Assembly: GCF_018812025.1 (NCBI RefSeq)
Contig: NC_063061.1
Location: forward strand, 36,262,366-36,326,365
Source of the DNA: Megalobrama amblycephala
Lineage: Eukaryota > Chordata > Actinopteri > Cypriniformes > Xenocyprididae
DNA length: 64,000 bases
Direction: 5' to 3'
The notes beneath the pieces are model-generated. The model worked only from the letters and a program-made list of their open reading frames with translations, was not told the DNA's origin and did no database searches. How positions within the stretch are numbered: position 1 is the first letter of the stretch; the number at the start of each line of letters is the position of its first letter. Positions 12,001 through 25,800 of this stretch are shown piece by piece. Made by a program: the position numbers and the translations under genes.

Positions 12001-13243
12001 AGTGTTGTCAAAAGTACCGACCGCGATAACAAGTAGATACTGAAAATTGACGGTTTGAGTGCTGTTGTTGAGCTGATTCGTAAACACCTCTGATTGGCCT
12101 TTGTATTCACGCGCTCATCAAGTATATCTGTGATTGGCTACAATGATCAACGCGCGGGAGCGTTTGAATTTGAAAGCGTTTAGAAAGCGGGATCGTTTGA
12201 ATTTGAAAGCAGTAACGGTCCGCTGAGAGAAGCTCGCTTTCAAACGCTTCCGTGTATATCGGTCCAAGCGCTCCGTGAAGAGCGTCACTGATGACTATTT
12301 ACAACATATTTGTGAAGCGTTGATCATTGTAGCCAATCACAGACATACCAGATGAGCGCGTGAACAAAATGGCCAATCAAAGGTGTTTATGAATCAGCTC
12401 AGAAGCCCTCAAACCGTCATATTTTTTAAAGGATTAGTCCACTTTTAAAAAAAAAAACGTTTCCTGATAATTTACTCACCCCCATGTCATCCAAGATGTT
12501 CATGTCTTTCTTTCATCAGTCGAAAAGAAATTAAGGTTTTTGATGAAAACATTCCAGGATTTTTCTCCATATAGTGGACTTCAATGGACTCCAGACAGTT
12601 GAAAGTCCAAATTACAGTTTCAGTGCAGCTTCAAAGGGCTTTAAACGATACCAGACGAGAAATAAGGGTCTTATCTAGAGAAACCATCAGCCATTTTCGA
12701 AAGAAAATAAAACTGTATATGCTTTACAAACACAAAATATCGCCTTGAACGTACTTCCGGTTTCCGCATTCTTCAAAAAGCTTACGCTGTATGTCCTATG
12801 CCTTCCCTATTCTACTTATGGAACGAATGCGGCACCAGTTTAGTTTTTTTCCGTAAGTTAAATAGGGAAGAACATTAAGCATAAGCGTTTTGAAGAATGC
12901 AGAAACCGGAAGTACGTTCAAGGCGATATTTTGTGTTCATAAAGTATATACAGTTGTATTTTTTTCGAAAATGACCGATCGTTTCGCTAGATTAGACTCT
13001 TATTCCTCGTCTGGTATCGTTTAAAGCCCTTTGAAGCTGCACTGAAACTGTATTTTTGACCGTTTGGAGTCCATTGAAGTCCACTATAAGGAGAAAAATC
13101 CTGGAATGTTTTCATCAAAAACCTTAATTTCTTTTCAACTGACGAAAAAAAGAGAGATTAATATCTTGGATGACATGGGGGTGAGTAAATTATAAGGAAA
13201 AGTTTATTTAAAAGTGGACTAATCCTTTAAAATTGACAACACT
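12001..13243. mobile_element. foldback element E, interrupted by family B
   Basis: The left end AGTGTTGTCAA pairs with the right end TTGACAACACT. Inner arms carry CTCTGATTGGCC, GTGATTGGCTACAATGATCA and their reverse complements. The right arm is split by the TTAA-flanked element at 12426-13230. A lone left arm of the same family occurs at 30921-31076. Confidence 0.7.
12426..13230. mobile_element. TTAA-flanked foldback element, family B copy 1 (nested)
   Basis: TTAAAGGATTAGTCCACTTT and AAAGTGGACTAATCCTTTAA end two arms of about 390 bases. The arms share CCCCATGTCATCCAAGATGT, CATTCCAGGATTTTTCTCC and GAAGCTGCACTGAAACTG. It sits inside element E. Confidence 0.8.
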
Positions 13244-14617
13244 AATAAGGAACATATTGAAATAAAAGGAATAGCTCACCTAAGAATCATTTTTGTTGGA
13301 CTATTCCTTTAAAGCAAAATGTGTCGGACTTCAAACCAAAGCTGATGCAAACTCAATACTGAAAACAGGTGATGAACACACAGTTTGTTCTCACACACAT
13401 ACACACACACACCGAGAGTGTTGCTGAAAGGTTAAGATCAAGATCAATTTGCATCTTGATACATATCCCATAATCGCAAAACTTGGCTGTCTCTTGGCGA
13501 CAGTAACCAAGGCTACAAGGTTCTCTGCTCCAGTCAATAAAAATAGAGGAAAACAAACTACACAGACAATGATTCAGAACACGATTAAGGATCCAACCTC
13601 GGGACGGCCCAGCACGGCACAGTCTTACACACATCCGCAGGATAAATTAGACTTGTCGTTAGCGATATGCGGTTTTGGGGCGTGATGCAAAGATTTTAAT
13701 TGTGATTTTAAAAGTGTTTTCCAGTTTAGACTGGGAGAGATGATGATCCACGGCCCGGCAAGCTTCCCATGCATGTGCAGGAACGTATCCTGAGTGGTTC
13801 ACACTTTTAAGAATTAGTTTCCATTCCAAAACAACTCTATTAGAAAGACAAAAGAAACCAGAAAGCCTCAGAATCATTCATATGTTTAAAATCAGTCAAT
13901 ACTTTATGTCATCATACAGGTTTGTATATATATATTTATATATTTACAGGTGAAGAGACCCTCTGAGTTGCGTGTGGAGCGTTTACGGTCACATCTGATG
14001 GGCGTCTTCATGTACTGATGGCTCATTTGCAGGATAGTTGGGTGAATCTCGCTAAGAAAAGGTCATATTATACCCCAAAATCCAGTTTCAGTAATGCGAA
14101 GAAATGGATTTAAATGCTTAATTGTCACCAAAATGGAGTGAATTTTGAATTTGAGATTAAATGTGACCTGGACTTGCGTAACTGTGTGAGATCGCTCATC
14201 TTACGAGTGTTTGTTTAAGCGGAGATGATCGGTAAGACAGACCTGTGAGGGCATAACCATTCTTTTTTCCTTGGATCCCATAAAAGGACATTTGATGACA
14301 TCACTTCCTGTTGTTTAACAAGGACAAACACCCAACAGTGATGTGAACATATAAAGTGACTCTTTAGGCTGTTTAACACACACAGGCGCTCCACACACAC
14401 ACTCCAACTAAAGAACAGGTCAGCACACCTGCCGATTGACAGGAGGGGAGGAGCTGTGGGCGGGGTCTCAGTCAGTCACAGGAGTGCATTAAGTCAATGA
14501 GAGTGGGTGTGGTCTTGAACAGCCAGTCAGCGCTGACGAATGGCTGTAAGGACATTAGGAGGAATGAGGAGGGCGGGGTCGGAGTAGCGTGGGTGGACTT
14601 GAAGTTCTCTGAACCAA

Positions 14618-14767
14618 TCAGATCTGCTCTTTGAAGGCTCCCCGGGCAGCAGTGGAGGCGGCGTTAGCGGCGGCGGTCTGAACTGTCTTGTTGGCCATGA
14701 CGCCGGTGGCGAACTCCTGCTGCGCCTTCTCGAAACTGGCGCCGGTGGTTCGGTACAGCGCATGGAC
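14618..14767 (-). CDS. scamp1: scamp1 coding exon 9 (C-terminal tail, stop)
   Basis: This exon has 50 codons including TGA at 14620-14618. It encodes [19 protein letters not shown], then [18 protein letters not shown], and ends AFKEQI. The acceptor is TTGCAG. Confidence 0.95.
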   Translation of the reverse strand, partial: VHALYRTTGASFEKAQQEFATGVMANKTVQTAAANAASTAARGAFKEQI

Positions 14768-16828
14768 CTGCAAATAAACACACAGACGTTTGATTCTACT
14801 GGAAATAACGTCTGTATACTTATAATATATATACAGTTGTATCTATATACGTCTATATTATACTTGAAACAACTAACCTGGCTAAAAATGAAGAGAAATG
14901 AAGGACTGAACTGGAAAACCAATAACAACTCCTACAATTTGACTGATGTTCACTTTGGTTATGGTTGTGTTATTATTCTATTTATTAACATTTTGAATTA
15001 GATTTTATTTATATATTTTTTGTTTTCATTTTATTTTAACATTTTGAATTAGATTTTATAGTTATTTTTTTGTTTTCATTTTAATTTAACTTTTTGAATT
15101 AGATTTCATTTTTATACGTTCAGTTTTATTTTAATTTGCATTTTATTTTAACATTTTGAATTAGATTTTATTTATTATTTTCAGTTTTCATTTTAATTTA
15201 ACATTTTTGAATTTTTATATCTTTATTTTATTTATTAATTTTATTTCAATTTAGTTTAGTTTTAGTGATATTATATTGGTTTAATTTCTATTTAACTTAA
15301 GTTCATTTTTATTTTGCATTTTATTAACATTTTGCTTTTTATTATTTTCAGTTTTCATTTTGATTTAACATTTTGAATTAGTTTTATTTTGTATTTTCAG
15401 CTTTCATTTTTTATATCTTCATTTTATTCATTCATTTATTTATTCATTTTATTTCAATTTAGTTTTTGTGATTTTATATTGGTTTAATTTCTATTTAACT
15501 TAAGTTCTCATTTTAATTAGCATTTTATTTTAACATTTTGAATTAGCTTTTATTCATTATTTTCATTTTTCATTTTGATTTAACATTTTGAATTAGTTTT
15601 TTTTTTATTAATTTTATTTATGCATTCATTTAATCTCCATTTAGTTTAGTTTTAGAGATTTTATATTGGTTTAATTTCTATTTAACTAACATTTTGAATT
15701 AGATTTTATTTTTATATGTTTAGTTTTCATTTTAATTTGCATTTTATTTTAACATTTTGTATTAGCTTTTATTTATCATTTACAGTTTTCATTTTAATTT
15801 AACATTTTTAAATGTTTTATTTTTATATATTCAGCTTTTATTTTTATATATCTTAATTTTATTTATTAATTTTATTTCCATTTAGTTTAAGTTTGTGATT
15901 TTATATTGGTTTTTTAATTTCAATTAAACTTATTTAATTTAATTTCAGTCTCACTTTTGGTACTTCAACTTATTTTATATTATTTTAGTTTATTTTTGTG
16001 TAAGTTTAAGTATAAACTTAGTGAACAATAACAACACTGTTAATGGGTGCATTTGAGGTGAAGCAAATATATTTATATGACATGAATTTTGTGTTTAAGG
16101 TGAATCACCTTTTTAAACATGATGAGAGACATGACAGCCGACGCGGTGAAGAGGGCAGCGATCAGGATCATGATGATGCCGACGGGAATACTCGTGTTCA
16201 GCCCGGTCAGCGCAGAGATCCAGCCACTACACACACACACACAAAGAATCAGTCATTATATCACATAGTCTATGATGAAACCATATAAAGAAAGTGCCTG
16301 TGTCTGAAATTAACATTTTTTTTAGTAACGATAAACATTTGCATATTTTCAAAGGCATTTTTCCCATTTATGGGGGATTTTTTTTTTTTTTCATTAAAAT
16401 CGGCATGTCATCCATTTATGTCACGCATGTCATCTGAACAAAGTAAATGACAAATTATCAAGTGAAGAATTATGACCAAGTATAAATTCAAGTGTAGCTG
16501 TAAACAATCCGATTCAGTCACTATGTTTGAAGAAATAGCTCTATACAGTCTGTGGTCACAGTAGGTTTTTATGTATTCACTGTTAGAAGTTTTAAAATTG
16601 TTAATTTTGGGGGTTTAGAAAGCATTTAAAAAATAGACTGGAATCTATTTGCAGTCTAATGTGTTTTCTCACCTGGCTCCCCAGCCTGCAATGCCAATGG
16701 CTTGCAGCACATGGACACCAAACTGGCAGATATAGACGAAGAAGAACACAAAGAACCTAAAAGAGCTGTCACTCCTTCAGAGGGAGAAAGAGAAAACGGT
16801 TACAATCTGAATTCTCCGTAAAAAGGTA

Positions 16829-16864
<36 letters not shown>

Positions 16865-19800
16865 CTGAATGCTCCATACAGGGGTCTGTACCAGCAGACA
16901 AATGAACAGGGTGTAAACAGCATAAACCAGAGCATAGCCAGACCAAAATCCACTCCCCTCGATGCATCCACACAGAACCACGACAAACAGCCGAATATAT
17001 TTGCAAACAGCGTCCCCGTGTGGACTGGAAGAGAGTAACATGAGAGAAGAGACCATGAAGGAAACATCACCCATAGTGTAGGAGAAAAAAAAAAACTCAC
17101 TATAAAGCTCTGTTTTGTTTCTTGTTTAAAAAAAATAAAAATAAAAAAGTGATTAAAACTGACTAAATTGATAAAAAAATAAATTCTAAAAAACATAATG
17201 ACAATTTAGCAACCTTAAACAATGTTTAAAATAAAATAAACAAACTAGAGTGAAAAAAATTAAAGTGTTAGTTCACCCAAAAATTAAAATTCTGTCATTT
17301 ATTGCTCACCCTCATGCCCGTAAGAGATTCGTTCATCTTGAAAACACAAATTAAGATATTTTTGATGAAATCTGATATATTTCTGTCCCTCCATAATCAG
17401 CCTTCACAAATGAGGGGAGTGGAAGTCTAAATTCAATCTGTTTATCATATAAAGTGATCGAGTCTCTTCAGAAAATTTGGACTAAACCGCTTGATTCACA
17501 TGGATTAGTTTTACGCTCTCCTTATCAACTCTTTGAAGCGTCAGAGTGGTAGTCGAATAGCGGTCACTGGAGGGACAGAAATCTCTCAGATTTCATCAAA
17601 ATATCTTAAAGGTGCCGTAGAACGTGTTTTCAAAAGATGTAATATAAGTCTAAGGTGTCCCCTGAATGTGTCTGTGAAGTTTCAGCTCAAAATACCCCAT
17701 AGATTTTTTTTAATTCATTTTTTTAACTGCCTATTTTGGGGCATCATTAAATATGCGCCGATTCAGGCTGCGGCCCCTTTAAATTATCGTGCTCGCCGCC
17801 CCCGGAGCTCGCGCTTGCCTTAAACAGCATAAACACAGTTCACACAGCTAATATAACCCTCCAAATGGATCTTTACAAAGTGTTTGTCATGCAGCATGTC
17901 TAATCACGTAAGTATGGTATTTATTTGGATGTTTATATTTGATTCTGAACGAGTTTGATAGTGCTCTGTGGCTAAAGCTAACATTACACACTGTTGAAGA
18001 GATTTATAAAGAATGAAGTTGTGTTTATGCATTATACAGACTGCAAGTGTTTAAAAATGAAAATAGCGACGACTCTATTTTGACCGTGAATACAGTAATA
18101 AACGATGGTAACTTTAACCACATTTAACAGTACATTAGCAACATGTTAACGAAACATTTAGAAAGACAATTTACAAACATCACTAAAAATATCATGATAT
18201 CATGGATCATGTCAGTTATTATTGGTCCATCTGCTATTTTTCGCTATTGTCCTTGCTTGCTTACCTAGTCTGATGATTCACCTGTGCACAGATCCAGACG
18301 TTAATACTGGCTGCCCTTGTCTAATGCCTTGAACATGGGCTGGAATATGGAAATAATGGGGGCGTACATATTAATGATCCCGACAGTTACGTAACAGTCG
18401 GTGTTATGTTGAGATCCACCTGTTCTTTGGAGGTCTTTTAAACAAATGAGATTTACACAAGAAGGAGGAAACAATGGTGTTTGAGACTCACTGTATGTCA
18501 TTTACATGTACTGAATTCTTGTTATTCAACTATGCCAAGGTAAATTCAATTTTTAATTCTAGGGCACCTTTAATTTGTGTTCTGAAGATGAACGAAGGTC
18601 TTACAGGTGTGGAACAACATGAGGGCGAGTAATTAATGACATTATTTTCATTTTTGGGTGAACTAACCCTTTAACTGCTCAATTCATTTATAATTTTTAT
18701 GAATGTTTTATCCAAGAACCTGTTAATAATTCAAGTGGTCTAAACATCCACCATCTCTGTTATATTAACAGAATCATTTCAAAACCTCTTCAGAGTCACT
18801 CAGAAGTTGCTCCATTAATAGTTGAGCTCAAAACCAGACTGTTCAATCATTTATATAATCTAAAGCAGAGCCACAGTGTATTCACCACCCATCATTCACA
18901 GGGAATCCTCCTGCTGGAATCAAATTGCACATCTAAGCATTTTCCACCAATACCATTCGTTTTGTTTTTTTGTGAAGTATAACCTTCAGAAAATACGGAC
19001 TGTAAACCTCGGGGGGGGGGGGGGGGGTCAAACTAAACATTTATCTAAACTATTTTATTTTGTATTTCTTTTGTATGAGGTTTGCAAATAAAAAAAAATA
19101 ATGGGATTATTGGTAAAGAACATGATGCGGAGCTCAAGTTGCACCCTATTCATGGAAAATGCTTTCAGTCTCAGAGTCAACTGCAGTTTTGGTGTGGAAT
19201 TTGGCAGTGTCATACCAGAGAGAGAAAATACCTTACGGTTCTTTCACCACATTTACTGCACAAATAACTCCGGTCCCTCTCTGTCTCTGCCCAATTCCCT
19301 CCCAAATTCCTACACAACAAGGTCAGGCCAAACTTAAAGTCTAGTCTGATGATACCAGTCACATGATACCTCAAATCACATGATGCATGGTGGCCCCGCC
19401 CCTCCCTTGCTTGTCTAATACCATGTGACTGATCTCCTCCAGTATGAAACTCATCAAATAGAAGTCAGATTCTCTGGGAGGCACAAACAATCCTGAAGTC
19501 TATTAAGTTCATTTCATTTCCCAGAAGTCTTAACACTATTATTACCATATTACCATATTATTCATACCAAAAACCTTCCCAAACAGACACGGATAAAACT
19601 CATCAGCACAACTCATCATGTGAGTAAACACTAATGCACACCCTCTGAATTAACAGCCAGTTAAAGCATTAGTTCACTTCAGTATTCAAATTTCCTGATA
19701 ATTTACTCACCCCCATGTCATAAAAGATGTTCATGTCTTTCTTTCTTCAGTTGAAAAGAAATGAAGGTTTTTGAGGAAAACATTCCAGGATTTTTCTCCA

Positions 19801-22800
19801 TATAGTGGACTTCACTGGGGTTCAACGGGTTGAAGGTCCAAATGTCAGTTTCAGAGCAGCTTCAAAGAGCTCTACATGATCCCAGACGAGGAATAAGGGT
19901 TGTATCTAGAGAAATGATTGTTCATTTTCTAAGGAAAAAAAAAAGTAAAATTATGTACTCTTTAACCACAAATGTACGTCTTGCACTGCTCTGTGATGTG
20001 CCACGCATTACATAATCACGTTGGAAAGGTCACGCGTGATGAGGCGGAAGTACCGATCCAGTGTCTAAAAAGCAAATGTGTGAAGACTAAGTCAAGAAAA
20101 ATGAGTAAATGGAGAAAATGAGTTTCTTCCACGTGACCTTTCCAACATGATTACGTAATGCGTGGCAGAGCAAGACGTACATTTATGGTTAAAGTATATA
20201 CATTTTTCATTTTTATTATAAAATGACAGATGATTTCTCTAGATAAGACTCTTATTCCTCGTCTGGGATCATGTAGAGCTCTTTGAAGCTGCACTGAAAC
20301 TGACATTTGGACCTTCAACCCGTTGAACCCCAGTGAAGTCCACTATATGGAGAAAAATCCTGGAATGTTTTCCTCAAAAACCTTCATTTCTTTTTGACTG
20401 AAGAAATAAAGACAAAAACATCTTAAATGACATGGGGGTGAGTAAATTATCAGGAAATTTGAATTCTGAAATGAACTAATCCTTTAAAATCATCTTTAAA
20501 AAAAAATAATGCTACTCAAAGCTCCTAATAAATATGTTCCTAGTTTATGTTACTGTACCATTAAGACTCCTACTGTATAAGTAAATGGCCTCTGTTGTCC
20601 GGCCTTCATAGGCTTAATGTTTGGTTTCAGTTTGGCAGCTTTTTTTGGACTGCTGGCATTATGGGATTGGTCGAGGGACACTCACACATCCAGAGATAGT
20701 ACATGATCTTGACGGTTTTCTGGAACTCCACAGGTATGTCCACCGATATGTCATGATAGAAACACGGACCCACCGGAAACTTCTCTGGAAGAGGCGGCCA
20801 GTTGTTTTTCCTGCCTTAGAAACGGGAACCAAACAGGAAAAAAAGAATTAAAAATAGAAAGAAAGAGGAGGATGATGCAACATGAGCACAATGAAAAGAG
20901 GTGGTTAACTGGGGTACAACTGCAACAGAATGATAATGTAACTTGTAACTCATGGCGACTTTCATGCAATTTTTGGTTAGAATAAGCCGCAAACTTGCAG
21001 TTCGGTTCTCTTGGTTCTTTAGTTCTGAACCAAAAAGAAAAGATAAATTTAGTCCTGGTTAGCTTGGCATTCACACTGCCAGTTTAAGACCGAATCTAAA
21101 TCACCAGATATGCTTGAGTATTCTGTGCTTGTTAGTGGTTGCATCGTGTGACATCACATCCTGTTTTAGGTTCGTTTAGATGTCTTTGTTCCATGCTGCA
21201 TTATTATTTCAGTCGAACCGCACCAGATTTCGTTTGGAAGTGGATCGAGACCCACCTTTTCAGGGGTCTCGGTCCGCTTGTTTGGTGCACACCAGGGTTC
21301 AGATGGCAGTGTTTACACGTATTCAAATGAACCACATTAAAAAAGCAAATGCACCAGAGTTCGTTTGACCCGAACCAAACCTGAACACATCCTCAATCAG
21401 ATTTTATGCTGAATTGTGGATATATAAATCTAACCTGCCCCATATGTTGTGTAAAAATAACTGTGCTGGCAAAGCTGAATTTTCAGCTGATTTGCTGCTC
21501 AAGAAACTTTTCTTATTATTATCAGTGTTGAAAACAGATGTGCCGTTTCATATTTTTGTTTTTAAGGATTCTTTGAAGAATATGAAGTTCAAAAGAACAG
21601 CATTAATTTGAAAAAAAAATCTTTTGTAATATTATAAATGTCTTTACTGTCACTTTTGATCAATTAAAGACAAAAACTTCAAACTTTTGAACAGTAGCGT
21701 GGGCACTTGAGAGCGCTTCAGTTCAGACGCTATATGTGCTATGATGATACAGAATATCTATGGAACTGCTACAACCAAGTTTTCCCGCGTTTTCCCACAG
21801 AATTGGGCTACTTTAACACTGTTGCCGCAGGCTGTTTTTCATGTCCACGGGTTGAAGTGACCCAAAATAACATGATATTTAGCACCTGCGAATTTTTACG
21901 CAGATTTTACCCCCCTGAAACACGATTGGGGTAGTTTTGGGCTATTTTTGAGAAGCAATTGACCATTCGCAAAGACCCGCCTCCTTTAGTTACTGTTGCT
22001 ATGTCCGACAAGCCATGCCGCTCTCACGCCACAAATCAAGTTCTTACACAGTAAAAAATACACGGAGCAAAGAGGACACTGAAAACGTATCGACAGACAA
22101 GACAGAGCAGGTTACTTTTGAAATTAAAGTCTCAAACCTCAAATTTTGTAATTTTTAAAGAAATTTAAACAATAAATACCGTTTTGTGGCTCTTTAATGT
22201 GTCAGGACAGATCGCTGTAGTGCCTCAGTTCAAGCGGCTCATGAACCGATCATCTCTTCTTACTAGTTCATTTATATCATCAAATAACATGAATGAACCA
22301 CATTTCAACCACAGAAAGACATTAGTACACATCATTTTTCAAGTTCAAATCCACCAACATTGATCTACTAACTCCCCTGACGGCTCTGTCGGACAAAATG
22401 GCAGATTCGGCGTTATGATTGGTTAGATCGCCTGTCAATCAAACTGCAGGCGAAGGGACAATTCGGCGGGTTTTGTTGTGAAAACCTGGCAACCCTGGTT
22501 ACTACATTCTAATAGACACTGGGTTGTTTTTTCCACCCAGTTGCTGCGTTGAGCCTGTTGGGTCATTTTGTTGGGTTATTTTTCCCATGGTTGGGTAGTT
22601 TTTGTGTAACTCAGCCACTGGGTTAGATGCTGGTCAATCTCACTGAACAATACACCCCTCCTCCACGCGCTGTCCGATGCAACAACCCAGCAGTGGCTTA
22701 AGGCCCCGATATACTTGAAGCGAAGTTCTTTTTCGTTCTTCTTTTAGGGGTAAAACGAAGTTCGAAATACGCGAGCAGCGATATACTGTAGTTGAACATC

Positions 22801-25800
22801 TGTCGCCGCCCACACTGCTGAGAGTGACGGTTAAAGGACCAGCCAACTTTTCCAGAAAGTTCACTTTAGCAAGCTGTTTCGAACTTCCAAAACAAACTCC
22901 AACTGAGTTTAGTTTCGGCCTGATTTTGTTCGAAATGATGTCACATCAGTTTCGTTCTTCAATTTCGTTTTAAGTATATCGGGGAATTTAGTTTACTACA
23001 GCAACCCAGCTGATAGGTTACACAGAGCGCAGAGGTTTTGCATCCTCGTCAAGAGAGAGCAGATCTCAATGCCACCGAATTGGTGCTTTACTTTGTTAAA
23101 AAGTGTTTATATACATTTTATTTTGTCTGTAAAGTCTTTACAGTGTTGTAAATCATTTTATTTAATGCAATATACAGAGATGAGATGTCAGTCAGCATAT
23201 CTCGCATAAATAAACTGATTTTTATTCATTATAATACTGAATATTATTAATTTGGATGTTAAAAGATGTTTTTAGAACTCTGTACTCTAATATATGTGAA
23301 AAACAGAAGGAAACTAATCGAAGCAGAGAGGAAAGAGAACTTTTTTTGGCTGTAGCGAGTTTTGGACTTTGTGCTTTTTGTTCGTTGACGTGAGAAAAAA
23401 TAAGTGAAATATGGTCAAATTTGTTATTAAATATTTAACTTTTAAAAAGCAATTTCATCCAGTGGTATAAGCTGTATAATTGAGTTGTCATTCTTTTCTG
23501 CACATTTTCACTCACATACACATGTACACATTATTTTGTGATTTTAATATAGTGATTTTAAATCAATAGTTGAGTTTAATAAAGCAATCCAGCATGCTGG
23601 GTCAAATATTTAACCCAACCAGCCAGGTAAAAACAACCCAACGCTGGGTTTGTCCAATTTTGACCCAGCGCTGGGTTGTTTTTAACCCAGCATTGTAGTA
23701 TCTGATTTTGCAAATAGTTTGTTTGTTGACACAATGTAACGTACTTGCTCTGGACTGGCACTAGATTTGCACGAAGAGATGTGACGGTTGGTCAGTGTGG
23801 TATTTGTAAGGTTTCTAAGTCAGTAGCTTCCTGTGTGAGCAGTTTCTGAGCAGAATAAGCTGTACAGCATGGACCAGGCTTGACACAAGGCCAAAAACTC
23901 ACCTCCTGATGCGCTGAGAGACTGCATCTCTCTCTCCCTGCGGTCCAGCTCGGCGGCTTTTCTCTCCAGCTCCTCCTGTCTCCTCAATAACTCTGCCTGG
24001 GCTCGTGCCTGATCCTACATGCACACAGACAAAAGGCGGTTATGAACACAAATACTGCTTATAGGCGCAGCAGAACATAACTTCAGTTAACATCACAAAA
24101 CACAACTGATTCCAAAGGCATTTTCTCAGACTGTTTACAGAAGACACAGCTGCCAGAAGCCATCACAAACCGTGAGGGCCCGTGTCTGTCTGACAATGCA
24201 AGTCTATGGTATATCTTATCTGATGAGTTGTAACACACTGTAAATTTGAATATGTCAACCCATATCGTAACTGATTACGCCAGGACATCTGACCTCAAGC
24301 AAAGTGTGTAAAGCTATAACACCGTTCAAAAGTCTGGGGCTGGTAAGACTTTTGAATGTTTCTGAAAGTCTATAGTGTTCACCAAGGCTACATTTATATG
24401 ATAAAAATACAGTACGAACAGTAATATTATGACATAATTACAATTTAAAATAATTGTTTCATTTAAATATAGGTTAAAATGTAATTTATTCCTGTGATCA
24501 AAGCTGAATTTTCAGCATCATTACTCCAGTCTTCAGTGTCACATGATCCTTCAGAAATCATTCTAATATGCTGATTTGATGCTCAAGAAACATTTCTGAT
24601 TATTATCAGTGTTGAAAACAGTTGCGCTGCACAATATTTGTGTGGAAACTGATCATTTAAAGGATTCTGTGAATAGAAAATGAAAAAAAAAAACAGCAAT
24701 TATTTGAAATAGAAATCTTTTGTAACTTTATAATTGTCTTTACTGTCACTTTTGATAAAAAAAAAAAAAAAAAAAAAAAAGAATCTTACTAACAATATTG
24801 TACTCAAGCATGCAGACGATGAAAGTTTCGGGAAAAAGCTCTTTATTACTTACTTTATATGCTATTAATAATTACTTAAATGCAATGTTTGCTTAATTGT
24901 GAGATACTTAAAAGCTTCATGCCATTGTTTTAGTTTAGTTTAGTTTATTTTAATCTTTACAAAGTATTAAATATTAATATAAAATAAACAAATTAATGTA
25001 ATATTAATACAGGTATTTAATGCATATCTTGTCAATACAGTAACACAATACAAGATCACAATCACTATTATCATCATCAGAAACAGTACATCAGATTACC
25101 AAATAAAACCACCAGTGAGTCACAATATAAAACCACCCAGCATCAGAAGCAGCCAATCAAAGCGATGAAATCGAAATGTTATGATCAGCCACTCACCTTA
25201 AGGGTTACTGTAGAGTCGAATTAGGACAGGTAACGACACCGCTGGTGAGATCTACGTGACTTCTGGCTGGTTATAAATATGAATATGAAGCCTGACTGAA
25301 AATGTCAAAACTTCTACTTCCGTAAACGGAGGTGGTTGTGGTGTAGGCTAAATATTACATGGGGTGTGAGAGTTTTTGTTTGCACTTTATACTGTTTACC
25401 AAGTACACACTGTAGACTTTGGAAATTGTTCTTTTTTATTAACAGACCGTTTTTAAAATCCCAAAACATTCGGCATGTAAAGTTTGTGCTGAAATGACTG
25501 AGACAGTCAGGTATGTTTTAACCAAAAACAGAGACCCAACCACACATGGGCCTTGTAGCGGCAACACACTCTGCACTCATTACAGCAGCGTCCCAGATTA
25601 TAATTTTAAGAATCACTCTAAGCCAATCTGTTGATGCATACTGTCCTTGTTTCTGGGTCATTTTAAGGGCTCAGAAATCCCCAGCTCTCCCTGAAGGCAG
25701 CATCACGTGACACGCATGGCTTAATCAAGCCAGTGGGCAACAAGTTCTTTAACAAGCCTTCTGTTGTCACCCTGAGGCTGAACTCGTCTTTGCTGCGTAC

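Larger units (their letters stand above)
11460..14617 (-). other. scamp1: probable scamp1 3' UTR
   Basis: The region has no coding potential beyond the stop at 14618. A cluster of TTTATT and TTTTATTT near 11460-11475, which reads AATAAA on the minus strand, could supply the polyadenylation signal. Long 3' UTRs are usual for SCAMP1. The stretch also holds the nested foldback elements at 12001-13243. The 3' end is inference only. Confidence 0.4.

Noticed and set aside
13381..13412. CA-rich stretch as possible CRISPR-like or tandem array
   Set aside because: Only a few CA units with no spacers; no repeat-spacer pattern anywhere in the window.
16777..17196. 139-codon minus-strand frame
   Set aside because: Only its middle (17024-16865) is real, as scamp1 exon 6. 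The rest is intron, including poly-His/Thr from the CA repeat.
19830..20015. Frame reading [14 protein letters not shown], similar to frames at 54284-54532 and 63477-63752
   Set aside because: Similarity comes from the shared arms of family B foldback elements; no start or length conservation expected of a gene.
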